Positions 1-9,240 of a stretch of DNA of 64,000 bases are shown here, piece by piece. Origin of the DNA: AP-15 sp963846635 (GTDB taxonomy: Bacteria > Pseudomonadota > Alphaproteobacteria > ATCC43930 > CGMCC-115725); NCBI GenBank assembly GCA_963846635.1, contig CAWJXM010000041.1, positions 186,001-250,000 of the forward strand, given 5' to 3'. The first letter of the stretch is position 1. Every line of letters starts with the position of its first letter. A model generated the notes under the pieces. The model made no database searches. It saw nothing but the letters and a program-made list of their open reading frames with translations, and had not been told where the DNA came from. Made by a program: the position numbers and the translations under genes.

Positions 1-1
1 A

Positions 2-598
2 GACCATGACGTCTATGTCACGACCGAGGTCGGTCAGCACCAGATGTGGGCGGCGCAGTTTTTCAGATTTGACAAGCCGCATCATTGGATGACGTCGGGC
101 GGGCTCGGGACAATGGGCTACGGATTGCCGGCGGCAATTGGGGTCCAGATCGCCCATCCCGAGGCGCTCGTCGTCGATATTGCCGGCGAAGCCTCGATCC
201 TGATGAATATTCAGGAGATGTCGACGGTGTCGCAGTATCGACTACCGGTCAAATTGTTCATCCTGAATAATCAATACATGGGAATGGTCCGGCAGTGGCA
301 GGAACTGCTGCATGGCGGGCGCTATTCCGAAAGCTATACCGCCGCACTGCCCGATTTTGTCAAACTGGCGGACGCTTTTGGCGCTAACGGGCGGCGGGTT
401 GAAGAACCGGCGGCGATCGACGACGCGATCGCCTGGATGCTGAAGACGCCTGGGGCGGTGATCCTCGACGTCGCGGTCGATCCCAAGGAAAATTGCTTCC
501 CGATGATCCCATCAGGGGCGGCGCATAACGAGATGCTGCTCGGGCCCAAGGACGAGGCCGAACAGCCGGTCTCGGAGGAGGGAATGGTGCTCGTCTAG
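2..598 (+). CDS. ilvB: Acetolactate synthase large subunit, C-terminal part
   Basis: This is the 3' end of the catalytic subunit that joins two pyruvates, or pyruvate and 2-ketobutyrate, in valine, leucine and isoleucine synthesis. The reading frame is open from base 2, so the gene begins left of the window. About 198 residues remain, covering the thiamine-diphosphate binding domain. The ThDP motif starts as GEASILMN and ends at the NN of LFILNN; GEAS in place of the common GDGS is, from memory, usual in alphaproteobacterial forms. It is followed by MGMVRQWQELLHGGRYS, typical of the family. ilvN follows 26 bases downstream, as in a normal ilvBN operon. Identification is firm; only the missing N-terminus is unknown. 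Confidence 0.96.
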   Translation, partial: DHDVYVTTEVGQHQMWAAQFFRFDKPHHWMTSGGLGTMGYGLPAAIGVQIAHPEALVVDIAGEASILMNIQEMSTVSQYRLPVKLFILNNQYMGMVRQWQELLHGGRYSESYTAALPDFVKLADAFGANGRRVEEPAAIDDAIAWMLKTPGAVILDVAVDPKENCFPMIPSGAAHNEMLLGPKDEAEQPVSEEGMVLV

Positions 599-624
599 GC
601 GGCGATCGGACTGGGTGCGGGTGG

Positions 625-1140
625 ATGAGCGCGGCTATGGATGGCCTCGAGCGGCACACGATCGCGGTTCTCGTCGACAACGAGCCCGGCATTCTGGCAC
701 GTGTCGTCGGGCTGTTTTCCGGGCGCGGCTACAACATCGAAAGTCTGACCGTCGCCGAAATCGATCGCCGCAACAGCCTGTCGCGGATCACCATCGTCAC
801 CTCCGGCACCAGGATGATCATCGAGCAGATCAAGGCGCAGCTTCAGCGCCTCGTGCCGGTCCACAAGGTGCTCGACCTGACCGACGAGGGGCCGTTTGTC
901 GAGCGCGAAATGATGCTGATCAAGGTCGCGGGCAAGGGCGAGGCGCGTATCGAGGCGCTGCGGCTTGCCGACATCTTCCGTGCCCGGGTCGTCAACTCGA
1001 CGATCGAGAGCTTTGTCTTCGAGATGACGGGTTCGGCCGAGAAACTGAACGCCTTTATCGCGCTGATGGAGCCGTTGGGTCTGGTCGAGATCTCGCGTAC
1101 CGGCGCGGTTGCGATCTCGCGGGGAACAGCGAGCATTTAG
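625..1140 (+). CDS. ilvN: Acetolactate synthase small regulatory subunit
   Basis: This is the regulatory subunit (171 aa) that activates IlvB and gives feedback inhibition by valine. An N-terminal ACT domain is visible at about residues 8-80 (HTIAVLVDNEPGILARVVGL, then GRGYNIESLTV), followed by the C-terminal small-subunit domain with FRARVVNSTIESFVFEMTG. Length matches the family (160-180 aa). The start at 625 is preferred, but a second ATG at 637 (MDGLERHTIAV) is also plausible because no strong ribosome binding site precedes either. It lies directly downstream of ilvB. Unusually, ilvC does not follow at once; an esterase gene lies between. Confidence 0.96.
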   Translation: MSAAMDGLERHTIAVLVDNEPGILARVVGLFSGRGYNIESLTVAEIDRRNSLSRITIVTSGTRMIIEQIKAQLQRLVPVHKVLDLTDEGPFVEREMMLIKVAGKGEARIEALRLADIFRARVVNSTIESFVFEMTGSAEKLNAFIALMEPLGLVEISRTGAVAISRGTASI

Positions 1141-1247
1141 CACCCACAGCCTAAAAATAGGCCCTCATCCCCGGCTCTCCCCGCATGCCGAGAGAGGAAC
1201 CCGAGCTTCGTCCGCGGCCGTGCGGTACTTAATGGGGGCATTGGCAG

Positions 1248-2906
1248 ATGAAAACCAGCGAGGGGGCGAACAAGCGGTTTGAGCACTTTAAGCTTACTTC
1301 CAAATTCTTCCTCACATTGACGGTCCTCTGCATCATCGCGCTGGGCCCGGCACCCGCATCGGCCGACAACCAGTTCAACGGTCCGGTTGCCCGCACCAAA
1401 AGCGGGCTCGTGATCGGCTCGACGACCGACGGTATGAACGAGTTTCTTGGCATCCCGTATGCCGTTCCGCCGGTGGGAGCTCTGCGCTGGACGCCGCCAA
1501 AGCCGTACGGGTTCTTTCCCGGATTTGTCCTGCAAGCGACGAATTTCGGCAGCGAATGCACACAACCCGGAGGAATTGGCAGCGAGGATTGCCTGTTCCT
1601 GAATGTTTATACGCCCCAGAACCAATCTGTCGAAGACTTGCTAAAAGATCATGGACGCGGTCTGCCTGTGATGTTTTGGATTTATGGCGGCTCATTGAGA
1701 AGGGGGAGCAGCGATCCTTACGATCCAACGCGGCTGGTCAAACAGGGGGTGATCGTCGTCACAATCAACTATCGCCTGGGTTATTTGGGGTTCTTTGCTC
1801 AGTCCGCGATCGATGCCGAAGGCCATCTGAATGGCAATTATGGGTTGATGGATCAGCAACTCGCGCTCAAATGGGTTCGCGATAATATTGCGGGCTTTGG
1901 CGGCGATCCGGATCGCGTAACGATATTTGGTCAGTCTGCGGGCGGACAAAGCGTTTACGCGCAGCTCGCATCGCCCCTTGCAGCAGGCCTGTTCCGTGGT
2001 GCGATAGCCGAAAGCGGATCGTATGTGAATTTCCAGGACTACTTTGATTTCATTGTTCCGCTGCCGGTTGCGGAGACGGCCGGCACCGCCGGTGTACCGT
2101 CGGGCGCCGCGATTTCGGCAAGCGTCGGATGCGCCGACCAGACGGCTTCATGTCTGCGCGCCGTGCCCGCCTCGGCGCTTGTCGCAGTAGAGCCGAGCAC
2201 GCTCTACCCGTTTGTGGACGGAACACTGCTTACCCAGACGATCAGTGCGGCGTTTGCCGGCGGTCAATTCAATCGCATGCCGGTCATTTCCGGTACGAAT
2301 CATGACGAATGGCGGTATTTTGTAGCTTTAGACTACGACCTCAGCGGTAACCCGATACTGACGTCCGCGGAATACGATACTGCAGTCACTGCCCTGTGGG
2401 GGGCGGCCTTGCAACCGTCCGTCCTCTCCTTGTACCCATTTGCCAATTACCCGTTTGGCGGTGAGGCGTTGGGTGCCTCAGGGACTGACGGAATTTTCAG
2501 TTGTCCCGCGCGCAATGCAGATAAGTCATTGTCGACCTTTGTGACCACCTATGCGTATGAATTCAACGATGAGAACGCGCCCCCGCCGCAATCCTCGTTT
2601 GGCGGTTTGTTGACGTTTCCGTTGGGAGCTTATCATACAGCAGAGCTTCAATACCTGTTCACCGGCGATTTTTTCGGGCTGCCGATGGCACCGCTTTCCC
2701 CTGCTCAGCAGCAGCTTTCGAATGCTATGGTCAGCTACTGGACCCAGTTCGCGAAGACGGGAGACCCGAACTCGCCGGGTGAGCCAGTCTGGACTGCGTA
2801 CAGTGCGGTTGCCGACAATTTCCAATCGTTGGCACCACCGACACCGACAATCGAGTCCAATTTTGACGCCGGTCACAACTGCTCCACGTTCTGGGACACT
2901 TTTTAG
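1248..2906 (+). CDS. Type B carboxylesterase, secreted
   Basis: This is a 552-aa alpha/beta hydrolase of the carboxylesterase type B (cholinesterase-like) family, expected to cleave carboxylic esters outside the cytoplasm. An N-terminal stretch (residues 18-39, hydrophobic and ending ASA) looks like a signal peptide. The nucleophile elbow FGQSAGG places the catalytic serine at about residue 230; the acid is probably E354 (NHDEWRYF) and the base H463 (GAYHTAEL), giving a complete Ser-Glu-His triad. The oxyanion region reads WIYGGSLRRG. It sits between ilvN and ilvC on the same strand, where an esterase is not expected, and uses A/T at third positions more than its neighbours, which suggests insertion by transfer. 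The natural substrate cannot be told from sequence. Confidence 0.9.
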   Translation: MKTSEGANKRFEHFKLTSKFFLTLTVLCIIALGPAPASADNQFNGPVARTKSGLVIGSTTDGMNEFLGIPYAVPPVGALRWTPPKPYGFFPGFVLQATNFGSECTQPGGIGSEDCLFLNVYTPQNQSVEDLLKDHGRGLPVMFWIYGGSLRRGSSDPYDPTRLVKQGVIVVTINYRLGYLGFFAQSAIDAEGHLNGNYGLMDQQLALKWVRDNIAGFGGDPDRVTIFGQSAGGQSVYAQLASPLAAGLFRGAIAESGSYVNFQDYFDFIVPLPVAETAGTAGVPSGAAISASVGCADQTASCLRAVPASALVAVEPSTLYPFVDGTLLTQTISAAFAGGQFNRMPVISGTNHDEWRYFVALDYDLSGNPILTSAEYDTAVTALWGAALQPSVLSLYPFANYPFGGEALGASGTDGIFSCPARNADKSLSTFVTTYAYEFNDENAPPPQSSFGGLLTFPLGAYHTAELQYLFTGDFFGLPMAPLSPAQQQLSNAMVSYWTQFAKTGDPNSPGEPVWTAYSAVADNFQSLAPPTPTIESNFDAGHNCSTFWDTF

Positions 2907-2985
2907 TTGCGAACATAGGGCTAGTCGCGACCATCGGCTGATCTGCCCGGAGGATTTTTCGGGGTGTTCGGGCCCAAAGGAGGAA

Positions 2986-4009
2986 ATGATGCGGGTGTAT
3001 TACGACCGCGACGCGGATGTGAACCTGGTCAAGTCGAAGAAGGTCGCGGTCATTGGCTACGGTAGCCAGGGCCACGCCCATGCCAACAATCTCCGCGACA
3101 GCGGCATCAAGGACGTTGTCGTGGCGCTGCGTCCGGGCTCGGCCTCCGCGCAGAAGGCGGAGAATGCCGGGTTCAAGGTCATGACCAATTCCGAAGCGGC
3201 CAAATGGGCCGACATCGTCATGGTGCTGGCTCCCGACGAACTGCAGGCGCAGCTCTATGCCACCGATCTGCGCGACAACATGCGCCAAGGCACGGCGTTG
3301 GCAGTCGCGCACGGCCTCAGCATCCACTTTCGCCTGATCGAGCCGCGGCCCGACATGGACGTCTTCATGATCGCACCCAAAGGGCCGGGCCATACCGTGC
3401 GCTCGGAATACCTGCGGGGCGGCGGAGTGCCGTGTCTAATGGCGGTCGAGCAGAACCCGTCCGGTAACGCGGTCGAAATTGCACTCTCATATGCCTCGGC
3501 GATCGGCGGCGGTCGCGCCGGAGTCATCGAAACGACCTTCCGTGAAGAATGCGAGACCGACCTTTTCGGCGAGCAATCGGTGCTGTGTGGCGGGCTGACC
3601 TCGCTGATCCTGGCGGGTTTCGAGACCCTGGTCGAAGCGGGTTATGCGCCCGGAGATGGCCTATTTCGAGTGCTGCCACGAGGTCAAATTGATCGTTGAC
3701 CTGATTTACGAAGGCGGCATCGCGAATATGCGCTATTCGGTGTCCAATACCGCCGAATACGGCGATTACACGCGTGGGCCGCGGGTGATCGACGAGCATG
3801 TGCGCGCCCAGATGAAGAAGATCCTGGGCGACATCCAGTCGGGCCGGTTCGCGCGCGAATGGGTGCTCGAAAATGCCGCCGGCCAGCCGAGCTTCAAAAC
3901 TCTGCGGCGACGCGCCGCGGCGCATCCGATCGAGGAGGTCGGGGAAAAGCTGCGCGCGATGATGCCGTGGATCAGCGAAAACCGCCTGGTGGATAAGGCC
4001 AAAAACTGA
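2986..4009 (+). CDS. ilvC: Ketol-acid reductoisomerase, split by a 1-bp frameshift
   Basis: IlvC converts acetolactate to dihydroxyisovalerate using NADPH and Mg2+. A strong Shine-Dalgarno (AAAGGAGG, 2976-2983) precedes tandem ATGs at 2986 and 2989; the family N-terminus MRVYYDRDADVNL favours 2989. The Rossmann motif GYGSQGHAHANN and the FREECETDLFGEQ metal-binding region are present. At CCC 3649-3651 the frame breaks: the first frame ends LVEAGYAP and the second resumes EMAYFECCHEVKLIVDLIYE, exactly what the family continues with. Removing one C restores about 340 residues. Because the product is normally essential for branched-chain amino acid synthesis, a sequencing error is the likelier explanation than a real pseudogene. 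Confidence 0.92.
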
Positions 4010-4188
4010 CATCGCGGCGCACGTCCCGCGATCGTAGAGAGTGTCCGATCGCAACCCGGCCCATCCCATCTCGTGTGCCCGGCGGCGATTGGCGGGCTCG
4101 GTGGCAGCGCCAATAACGATGTGCGCCCCAGCAAATTGCAGAGCGCGAGTGTTGCGATGTGTCGTCGACAATGGCATATCGCGCTGTG

Positions 4189-5691
4189 ATGCGGGTTCTC
4201 TATGTCACCGCCGAGCTCTATCCCTGGGTCAAGTCGGGCGGTCTCGGCGACGTCGCCGCGGCCCTGCCGCCGGCATTGGCAGCGCTTGGTGTCGAAACTC
4301 GGCTGTTGTTGCCGGGGTTCTCGGGGTTCCTCGATGCGTTCGAAGACATCACCGATGTCGTCCGGTTGCCGACACCCTACGCCCCGGAGCGCATACGGGT
4401 GGCGCGCGCGCGGCTTCCCGATACCGGCCGCTACGCCTATCTGGTCGATCATCCGCCGTTTTACGATCGGCCCGGCAATCCCTATGCTGCCCCCGATGGC
4501 AGCGATTGGCCGGATAATTATCTGCGCTTTGGGCTGTTCAGCTGGGTCGCAGCGGCTCTGGCGCGCGGCGCCGATCGCGATTGGCGGCCCCACATCCTGC
4601 ATTGTCACGATTGGCACGGTGGTCTCGCCCCGGCCTATCTCGCGGCCTCGCCATCGCCAGGGGAGCGGGTGGTCACGGCGCTGACCATCCACAACCTCGC
4701 CTATCGCGGGGTATTCGCCGCCACGGTCTTTCCCGAGCTGGCTCTGCCGCCGGCATTTTTCTCGGTCGACGGCGTCGAATTTTACGGAGGAGTGTCGTTC
4801 CTCAAGGCCGGGCTGTTTTTCGCCGATTATCTGACAACGGTCAGCCCGACCTATGCACGAGAGATCCAGACCCCGGATTTTGGCTGGGGGCTCGATGGAT
4901 TGCTGCGCAGCCGCGCTGCGGCGTTGACCGGGATTTTGAACGGCGTCGACCCACAAATTTGGGATCCCCGCCGGGACCGCAACCTGCCCCGAGCTTACGA
5001 TATAGAGGACGCGGAGACCGGCAAGCGCGCCGCCAAGGGAGCGCTATGCCGCCGTCTCGGCCTCGCCGAACGATCGAACGCGCCGCTTTATGGCGTCGTA
5101 AGCCGTTTGACGCCGCAAAAGGGCCTCGACCTGTTGCTTGCGAGCCTGCCGGACTTGGTCGCCGGTGGTGGGCAGCTCGCGCTGTTAGGCTCCGGCGACG
5201 CCGATCTTGAACAGGGCTTTGCTGCGGCGGCACGCGCCCATGTCGGTCGGGTCGCAGCCGAATTCGGCTATGACGAGCCGCTGGCGCACCTGATCATCGG
5301 CGGCGCCGATATCGTCCTGGTGCCGTCGCGCTTTGAACCTTGCGGACTGACCCAACTCTATGCGCTGCGCTACGGCGCCTTGCCGTTGGTGCGGCGAGTC
5401 GGTGGGCTCGCCGATACGGTGGTCGACGCCTCGGCAGTCACGCTCGCCGACGACTCGGCGACCGGCTTTGCCTTTGACGGGCTAACCCCTGAAGCGTTGC
5501 TGGAAGCAGCCGCCCGGGCTGCAGGGCTGATGGATCAGCCACCGATATGGCGCCAGATGATCAGGCGCGCGATGACCCGCAACTTCTCTTGGGATGCCGC
5601 GGCACGGCAATATGTGGCCCTGTACCGACGGATGGAGGCCAGCGCGGCCGCTGGCGCGCAACAGCCGCAGGACATGGCGCTGCCGATCTAA
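4189..5691 (+). CDS. glgA: Glycogen synthase (ADP-glucose type)
   Basis: This GT5 glycosyltransferase (about 500 aa) elongates alpha-1,4-glucan from ADP-glucose. The start at 4189 is chosen because the family N-terminus MRVLYVTAELYPWVKSGGLG begins there; upstream GTG codons at 4159 and 4186 add only a non-conserved leader. The KSGGLGDV ADP-glucose binding motif, the HDWHGGL segment, the second domain beginning LYGVVSRLTPQKGLDLL, and the C-terminal RFEPCGLTQLYALRYG motif with its catalytic glutamate are all present. Length is normal for bacterial GlgA. No other glg genes are nearby, so it stands alone. Its stop overlaps the convergent end of ychF by four bases. Confidence 0.96.
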   Translation: MRVLYVTAELYPWVKSGGLGDVAAALPPALAALGVETRLLLPGFSGFLDAFEDITDVVRLPTPYAPERIRVARARLPDTGRYAYLVDHPPFYDRPGNPYAAPDGSDWPDNYLRFGLFSWVAAALARGADRDWRPHILHCHDWHGGLAPAYLAASPSPGERVVTALTIHNLAYRGVFAATVFPELALPPAFFSVDGVEFYGGVSFLKAGLFFADYLTTVSPTYAREIQTPDFGWGLDGLLRSRAAALTGILNGVDPQIWDPRRDRNLPRAYDIEDAETGKRAAKGALCRRLGLAERSNAPLYGVVSRLTPQKGLDLLLASLPDLVAGGGQLALLGSGDADLEQGFAAAARAHVGRVAAEFGYDEPLAHLIIGGADIVLVPSRFEPCGLTQLYALRYGALPLVRRVGGLADTVVDASAVTLADDSATGFAFDGLTPEALLEAAARAAGLMDQPPIWRQMIRRAMTRNFSWDAAARQYVALYRRMEASAAAGAQQPQDMALPI

Positions 5692-6788
5692 ACGTTGAAG
5701 CGGAAATGCATGATGTCGCCGTCGCGGACGACATAATCCGCACCTTCGAGCCGCATACGGCCGGCGTCCTTGGCGCCCTGCTCGCCGCCATAGGCGACAA
5801 AATCCTCGTATGAAATCGTCTCGGCGCGAATAAAGCCTTTTTCAAAGTCGCTATGGATGCGGCCTGCGGCCTGCGGTGCCTTGGTGCCGCGCTCAACCGT
5901 CCAGGCGTGCGCTTCCTTGGGCCCGACGGTCAAAAAGGTGATCAGGTCGAGCAGCGTATAGCCGGCGCGAACGACGCGATCGAGCCCGGCCTCGTCGAGG
6001 CCGAGGGTCGCGAGATATTCGGCTCTTTCACTGGGGTCAGCGAGCTGTGCCAGTTCGGCTTCGATAGCCGCCGAGATCACCACAACGCCGGCGCCACGGC
6101 CCGCGGCGTAATCGGCGAGCCGCCGGCTTGTGGCATTCCCGGCGGCGGCATTCGCCTCGTCGACATTGGCGATGTAAAGCACGGGCTTGGCGCTCAGCAA
6201 TTGCAAGGCGGCCAGCTGTTTGCGCTGCTCGGCGTCGATGACGGCGGTGCGTGCAGGCTCGCCCGCACGTAGTGCGGCGAGCACCGGGTCGATGATCGCC
6301 GACAATGCGCGAGCTTCCTTGTCGCCGCCCCGCGCCCGCTTTTGCACCGCCACGGCGCGGCGTTCGAGGCTTTCGAGATCGGCCAGCATCAGCTCGGTTT
6401 CGACCGTCTCGACATCGCGGATCGGGTCGACCGACCCCTCGACATGAACGACGTTGCCGTCCTCGAAGCAGCGTACGACGTGAGCGATCGCGTCGACTTC
6501 GCGAATATGGCCAAGAAACTGGTTCCCCAGCCCCTCGCCGCGTGCCGCACCCCGCACCAGCCCGGCGATATCGACAAATTCGAGCTGGGTTGGGATGATC
6601 TTCGCCGATTTGGCCAGCCGGGCGCACACGGCAAGCCGCTCGTCTGGGACCGCGACGCGGCCGACATTGGGCTCGATCGTGCAAAACGGATAATTTGCCG
6701 CTTGTGCCGCGCTGGTTGCGGTCAGCGCATTGAACAAGGTGGACTTGCCGACATTCGGCAGCCCGACGATCCCGCAGCTAAATCCCAT
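5688..6788 (-). CDS. ychF: Redox-regulated ATPase YchF (Obg-like)
   Basis: YchF is a ribosome-associated P-loop ATPase of the Obg family (366 aa, normal length). The start MGFSCGIVGLPNVGKSTLFN contains the G1 motif. The G3-like stretch FVDIAGLVRGAARGEGLGNQ follows, and NVDEAN stands where Obg-like proteins carry a non-canonical G4, in line with ATP rather than GTP use. The C-terminal TGS domain (DLITFLTVGPKEAHAWTVERG) and the family ending are present. It is the last gene of a minus-strand run rplY-pth-ychF, with only three bases between it and pth, so cotranscription is likely. Confidence 0.97.
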   Translation of the reverse strand: MGFSCGIVGLPNVGKSTLFNALTATSAAQAANYPFCTIEPNVGRVAVPDERLAVCARLAKSAKIIPTQLEFVDIAGLVRGAARGEGLGNQFLGHIREVDAIAHVVRCFEDGNVVHVEGSVDPIRDVETVETELMLADLESLERRAVAVQKRARGGDKEARALSAIIDPVLAALRAGEPARTAVIDAEQRKQLAALQLLSAKPVLYIANVDEANAAAGNATSRRLADYAAGRGAGVVVISAAIEAELAQLADPSERAEYLATLGLDEAGLDRVVRAGYTLLDLITFLTVGPKEAHAWTVERGTKAPQAAGRIHSDFEKGFIRAETISYEDFVAYGGEQGAKDAGRMRLEGADYVVRDGDIMHFRFNV

Positions 6789-6791
6789 GAT

Positions 6792-7397
6792 CTACGATGA
6801 CAACGCTATTGCCGGCTTCGCCTCAGGCGGTGCGGTGCGGCGCGCGACCTCGCTCATAAATGCGTCCGGCGCGCCCTCGAGCAGCAATCCGATCGTCTCT
6901 GCAACCGCCGCGATCAGCGGCTCGACCCAGATAGTCAGCTCTTCACTGCTGAAATTCTGCAACACGTAGGGTTGCACCAATTCCTTAACCCCAGGGTGCC
7001 CGACCCCGATGCGAATGCGCCAATAATCGGACCCAATTACCGGGTCGATCGACCGCAGGCCGTTGTGACCGGCATTGCCGCCGCCGCGCTTGACGCGCAG
7101 CTTCCCGGGACGCAGGTCGATCTCGTCATGGATCACGAGGATGTCCTCGGGCGCGATCTTAAAGAAGCGGGCCGCCTCGGCTACCGACTCGCCGGATGCG
7201 TTCATAAACGTCTGCGGCTTCAGCAACAGCCGGCGCATGCCGGCGATTGGCGCTTCAGTAACCTCGCCCTTGAAGCGATTGCGAAACGCCGGAAAGCCGT
7301 GGCGTCGGGCGATCGCATCGATCGCCATAAAGCCGATATTGTGCCGGTTTCGCGCATAGCGCGCACCAGGATTTCCAAGCCCGACGAGAAGCCGCAT
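6792..7397 (-). CDS. pth: Peptidyl-tRNA hydrolase
   Basis: Pth releases tRNA from peptidyl-tRNAs that drop off the ribosome. The 201-aa product starts MRLLVGLGNPGARYARNRHN, with the catalytic His in RHNIGFM and the conserved KPQTFMNASGE and IHDEIDL motifs; GGGNAGHNGLRSI is also intact. The C-terminus carries a short extension compared with E. coli Pth (194 aa), common in alphaproteobacteria. It lies 41 bases downstream of rplY and 3 bases upstream of ychF, a frequent grouping of translation-related genes. Confidence 0.97.
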   Translation of the reverse strand: MRLLVGLGNPGARYARNRHNIGFMAIDAIARRHGFPAFRNRFKGEVTEAPIAGMRRLLLKPQTFMNASGESVAEAARFFKIAPEDILVIHDEIDLRPGKLRVKRGGGNAGHNGLRSIDPVIGSDYWRIRIGVGHPGVKELVQPYVLQNFSSEELTIWVEPLIAAVAETIGLLLEGAPDAFMSEVARRTAPPEAKPAIALSS

Positions 7398-7438
7398 GGA
7401 GACAGAGCCAGGGGTACAGTAAACCAGGTCCCGCCCTG

Positions 7439-8068
7439 TCAGGCAGCGCCCTGGTCTGCCGAGGGCGGTGTCGCGGCGCTCGTCGCCGCCTCTTCGCGCA
7501 CCGCGGAGGATGCCGCGATGCTGGCGATCGTGAAGTCGCGACCGGTAATCGAGGGCCTGCAGCCCTCCGGCAATGCCACGGCACTGATATGGACGCTGTC
7601 ACCAATATCGAGCCCCTCGAGGCTTGCGGTCAGGTGATCCGGGATGCCGTCGACCGGACAATTCAGCTCGATACCATGCCGAACGATGTTGAGGATGCCG
7701 CCGCGACGCAGCCCGATCGACTGCTCGTGATTGATAAAAACGACGGGGACCGTGACGGTAACTCGAGAGTTCGCGGCGACGCGCATGAAATCAACGTGCA
7801 GCGGCTTGTCTGTTACCGGATGATATTGCACCTCGCGTGGCAGCGCGCGCTCGATCGAACCATCGATCGTCAGATCGACGAGGGTCGCGAAAAAGCCGCG
7901 TCGAGCAACCGCCCGCGATAATTCGCCTGGCTCAAGGCTGATCGGCATCGGCTCCCGGTCGCCGCCATAGACGATGCCGGGGACGCGCGCCCCACGTCGG
8001 GTGGCGCGGGCCGCACCCTTGCCGGCGCGGGCGCGCAACTCGGCGCTGAGGGTGATTATCTCGGGCAT
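7439..8068 (-). CDS. rplY: 50S ribosomal protein L25 / general stress protein Ctc
   Basis: L25 binds 5S rRNA in the large subunit. This 209-aa form is the long Ctc/TL5 type: an N-terminal L25 domain (about residues 4-95, ELRARAGKGAARATRRGARV then DKPLHVDFMRV) and a C-terminal beta domain (about 100-185) absent from the 94-aa E. coli protein. The tail is Ala/Ser/Thr-rich. AGGAG lies nine bases before the ATG and supports the start. It heads the rplY-pth-ychF run and follows prs by 114 bases on the same strand, a common prs-rplY-pth arrangement. Confidence 0.96.
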   Translation of the reverse strand: MPEIITLSAELRARAGKGAARATRRGARVPGIVYGGDREPMPISLEPGELSRAVARRGFFATLVDLTIDGSIERALPREVQYHPVTDKPLHVDFMRVAANSRVTVTVPVVFINHEQSIGLRRGGILNIVRHGIELNCPVDGIPDHLTASLEGLDIGDSVHISAVALPEGCRPSITGRDFTIASIAASSAVREEAATSAATPPSADQGAA

Positions 8069-8182
8069 CGATTATTGCTCCTATTTCAGAGACCGCCGGT
8101 CAACCATCAGTAGGTTGGGCAGAGCGAAGCGGCGCGCAAGACCGCCGCGGCAACCCGGCGCGATACCCGTTTCATCCGCGGC

Positions 8183-9117
8183 TCAATCGAAGAGGCTCGA
8201 AACCGAGCGTTCCTCGCTGATGCGGCGGATTGCTTCGGCCATTAACGGTGCGATCGATATCTGGCGGATGTTGCTCGCCTCTCGGATCGGGTCGGTCGCC
8301 TTGATGCTATCGGTCAATCACCAGCGACTCAATCGGTGCGCTCACGACCCGCGCGACGGCGCCGCCCGACAACACGCCATGCGTGACGTATCCATACACC
8401 GCCGACGCACCGGCTTCGACCAGGGCAGAGGCGGCATTGCACAGAGTGCCGGCGCTGTCGACGATATCATCGACCAGGATACAGCGTCGCCCGGCAACAT
8501 CACCGATGATGTTCATGACTTCGGAGACGCCGGCGCGCTCCCGGCGCTTGTCGACGATCGCGAGGTCGGCATCGAGCCGCCCGGCGATCCGGCGGGCGCG
8601 AAAGACGCCGCCGATATCGGGCGAGATGATGACGAGATCGCGGCGCCCATGGTGGTCGAGGATATCCTTCACCAGCACCGGCGTCGGCATACAGATTATC
8701 GGTCGGGATATCGAAAAAGCCCTGGATCTGTCCGGCGTGGAGATCGAGCGTCAATACCCGGTCGGCGCCGGCCGCGGTGATCATATTGGCGACAAGCTTG
8801 GCCGAGATCGGGGTTCGGGACCCGGTCTTGCGGTCCTGCCGTGCGTAGCCGTAATAAGGTATGACTGCCGTAACACGGCGCGCCGAACTGCGTCTCAGCG
8901 CGTCGAGGCAGACGAGCAATTCCATCAGATGGTCGTTTGCCGGAAATGATGTCGACTGGATCACGAAAACGTCCTCGCCGCGCACGTTTTCGAGGATTTC
9001 GACAAACACTTCCATATCCGCAAACCGGCGGACACTTGCCTTGGTCAACGGCAGATCGAGATAGTCGGAGATGGCTTCGGCGAGTGGCCGATTGCTATTG
9101 CACGCGACAATCTTCAT
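8183..9117 (-). CDS. prs: Ribose-phosphate pyrophosphokinase, with two 1-bp frameshifts
   Basis: Prs makes PRPP from ribose 5-phosphate and ATP for nucleotide, His and Trp synthesis. The start MKIVACNSNRPLAEAISDYL is at 9117. The first segment carries FVIQSTSFPANDHLMELLV and YYGYARQDRK; after FDIPTDNLYA the frame breaks at about 8687 (one extra C on the coding strand). The second segment carries the PRPP-binding motif VDDIVDSAGTL and breaks again at about 8315 (one extra G) after ESLVI. A third segment then gives the normal C-terminus ITDSIKATD...RSVSSLFD, ending at 8183. Removing two bases gives one full-length protein of about 310 aa. Because prs is normally essential, sequence error is the likely cause. 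Confidence 0.9.
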
Positions 9118-9240
9118 AACGCGCCACCACTCGCGCCGACAGGCCGAGCCCCGCGGCTTCGCGTAGCAATAATTTAACAATTGCCGGTCGCCGTGACAAC
9201 CTTGCGGCCGGACGCAAGCGCGGTGTCCGGTAACGAAGGC

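Noticed and set aside
1150..1200. CTCTCC...GAGAG sequence after ilvN as a terminator or REP element
   Set aside because: The pairing is short and there is no T run; it is too weak to call.
3766..4956. A 396-residue open frame on the minus strand across ilvC and glgA
   Set aside because: It is antisense to two well-conserved genes, is Arg/Gln/Pro-rich and has no recognisable domain; GC-rich DNA commonly gives such shadows.
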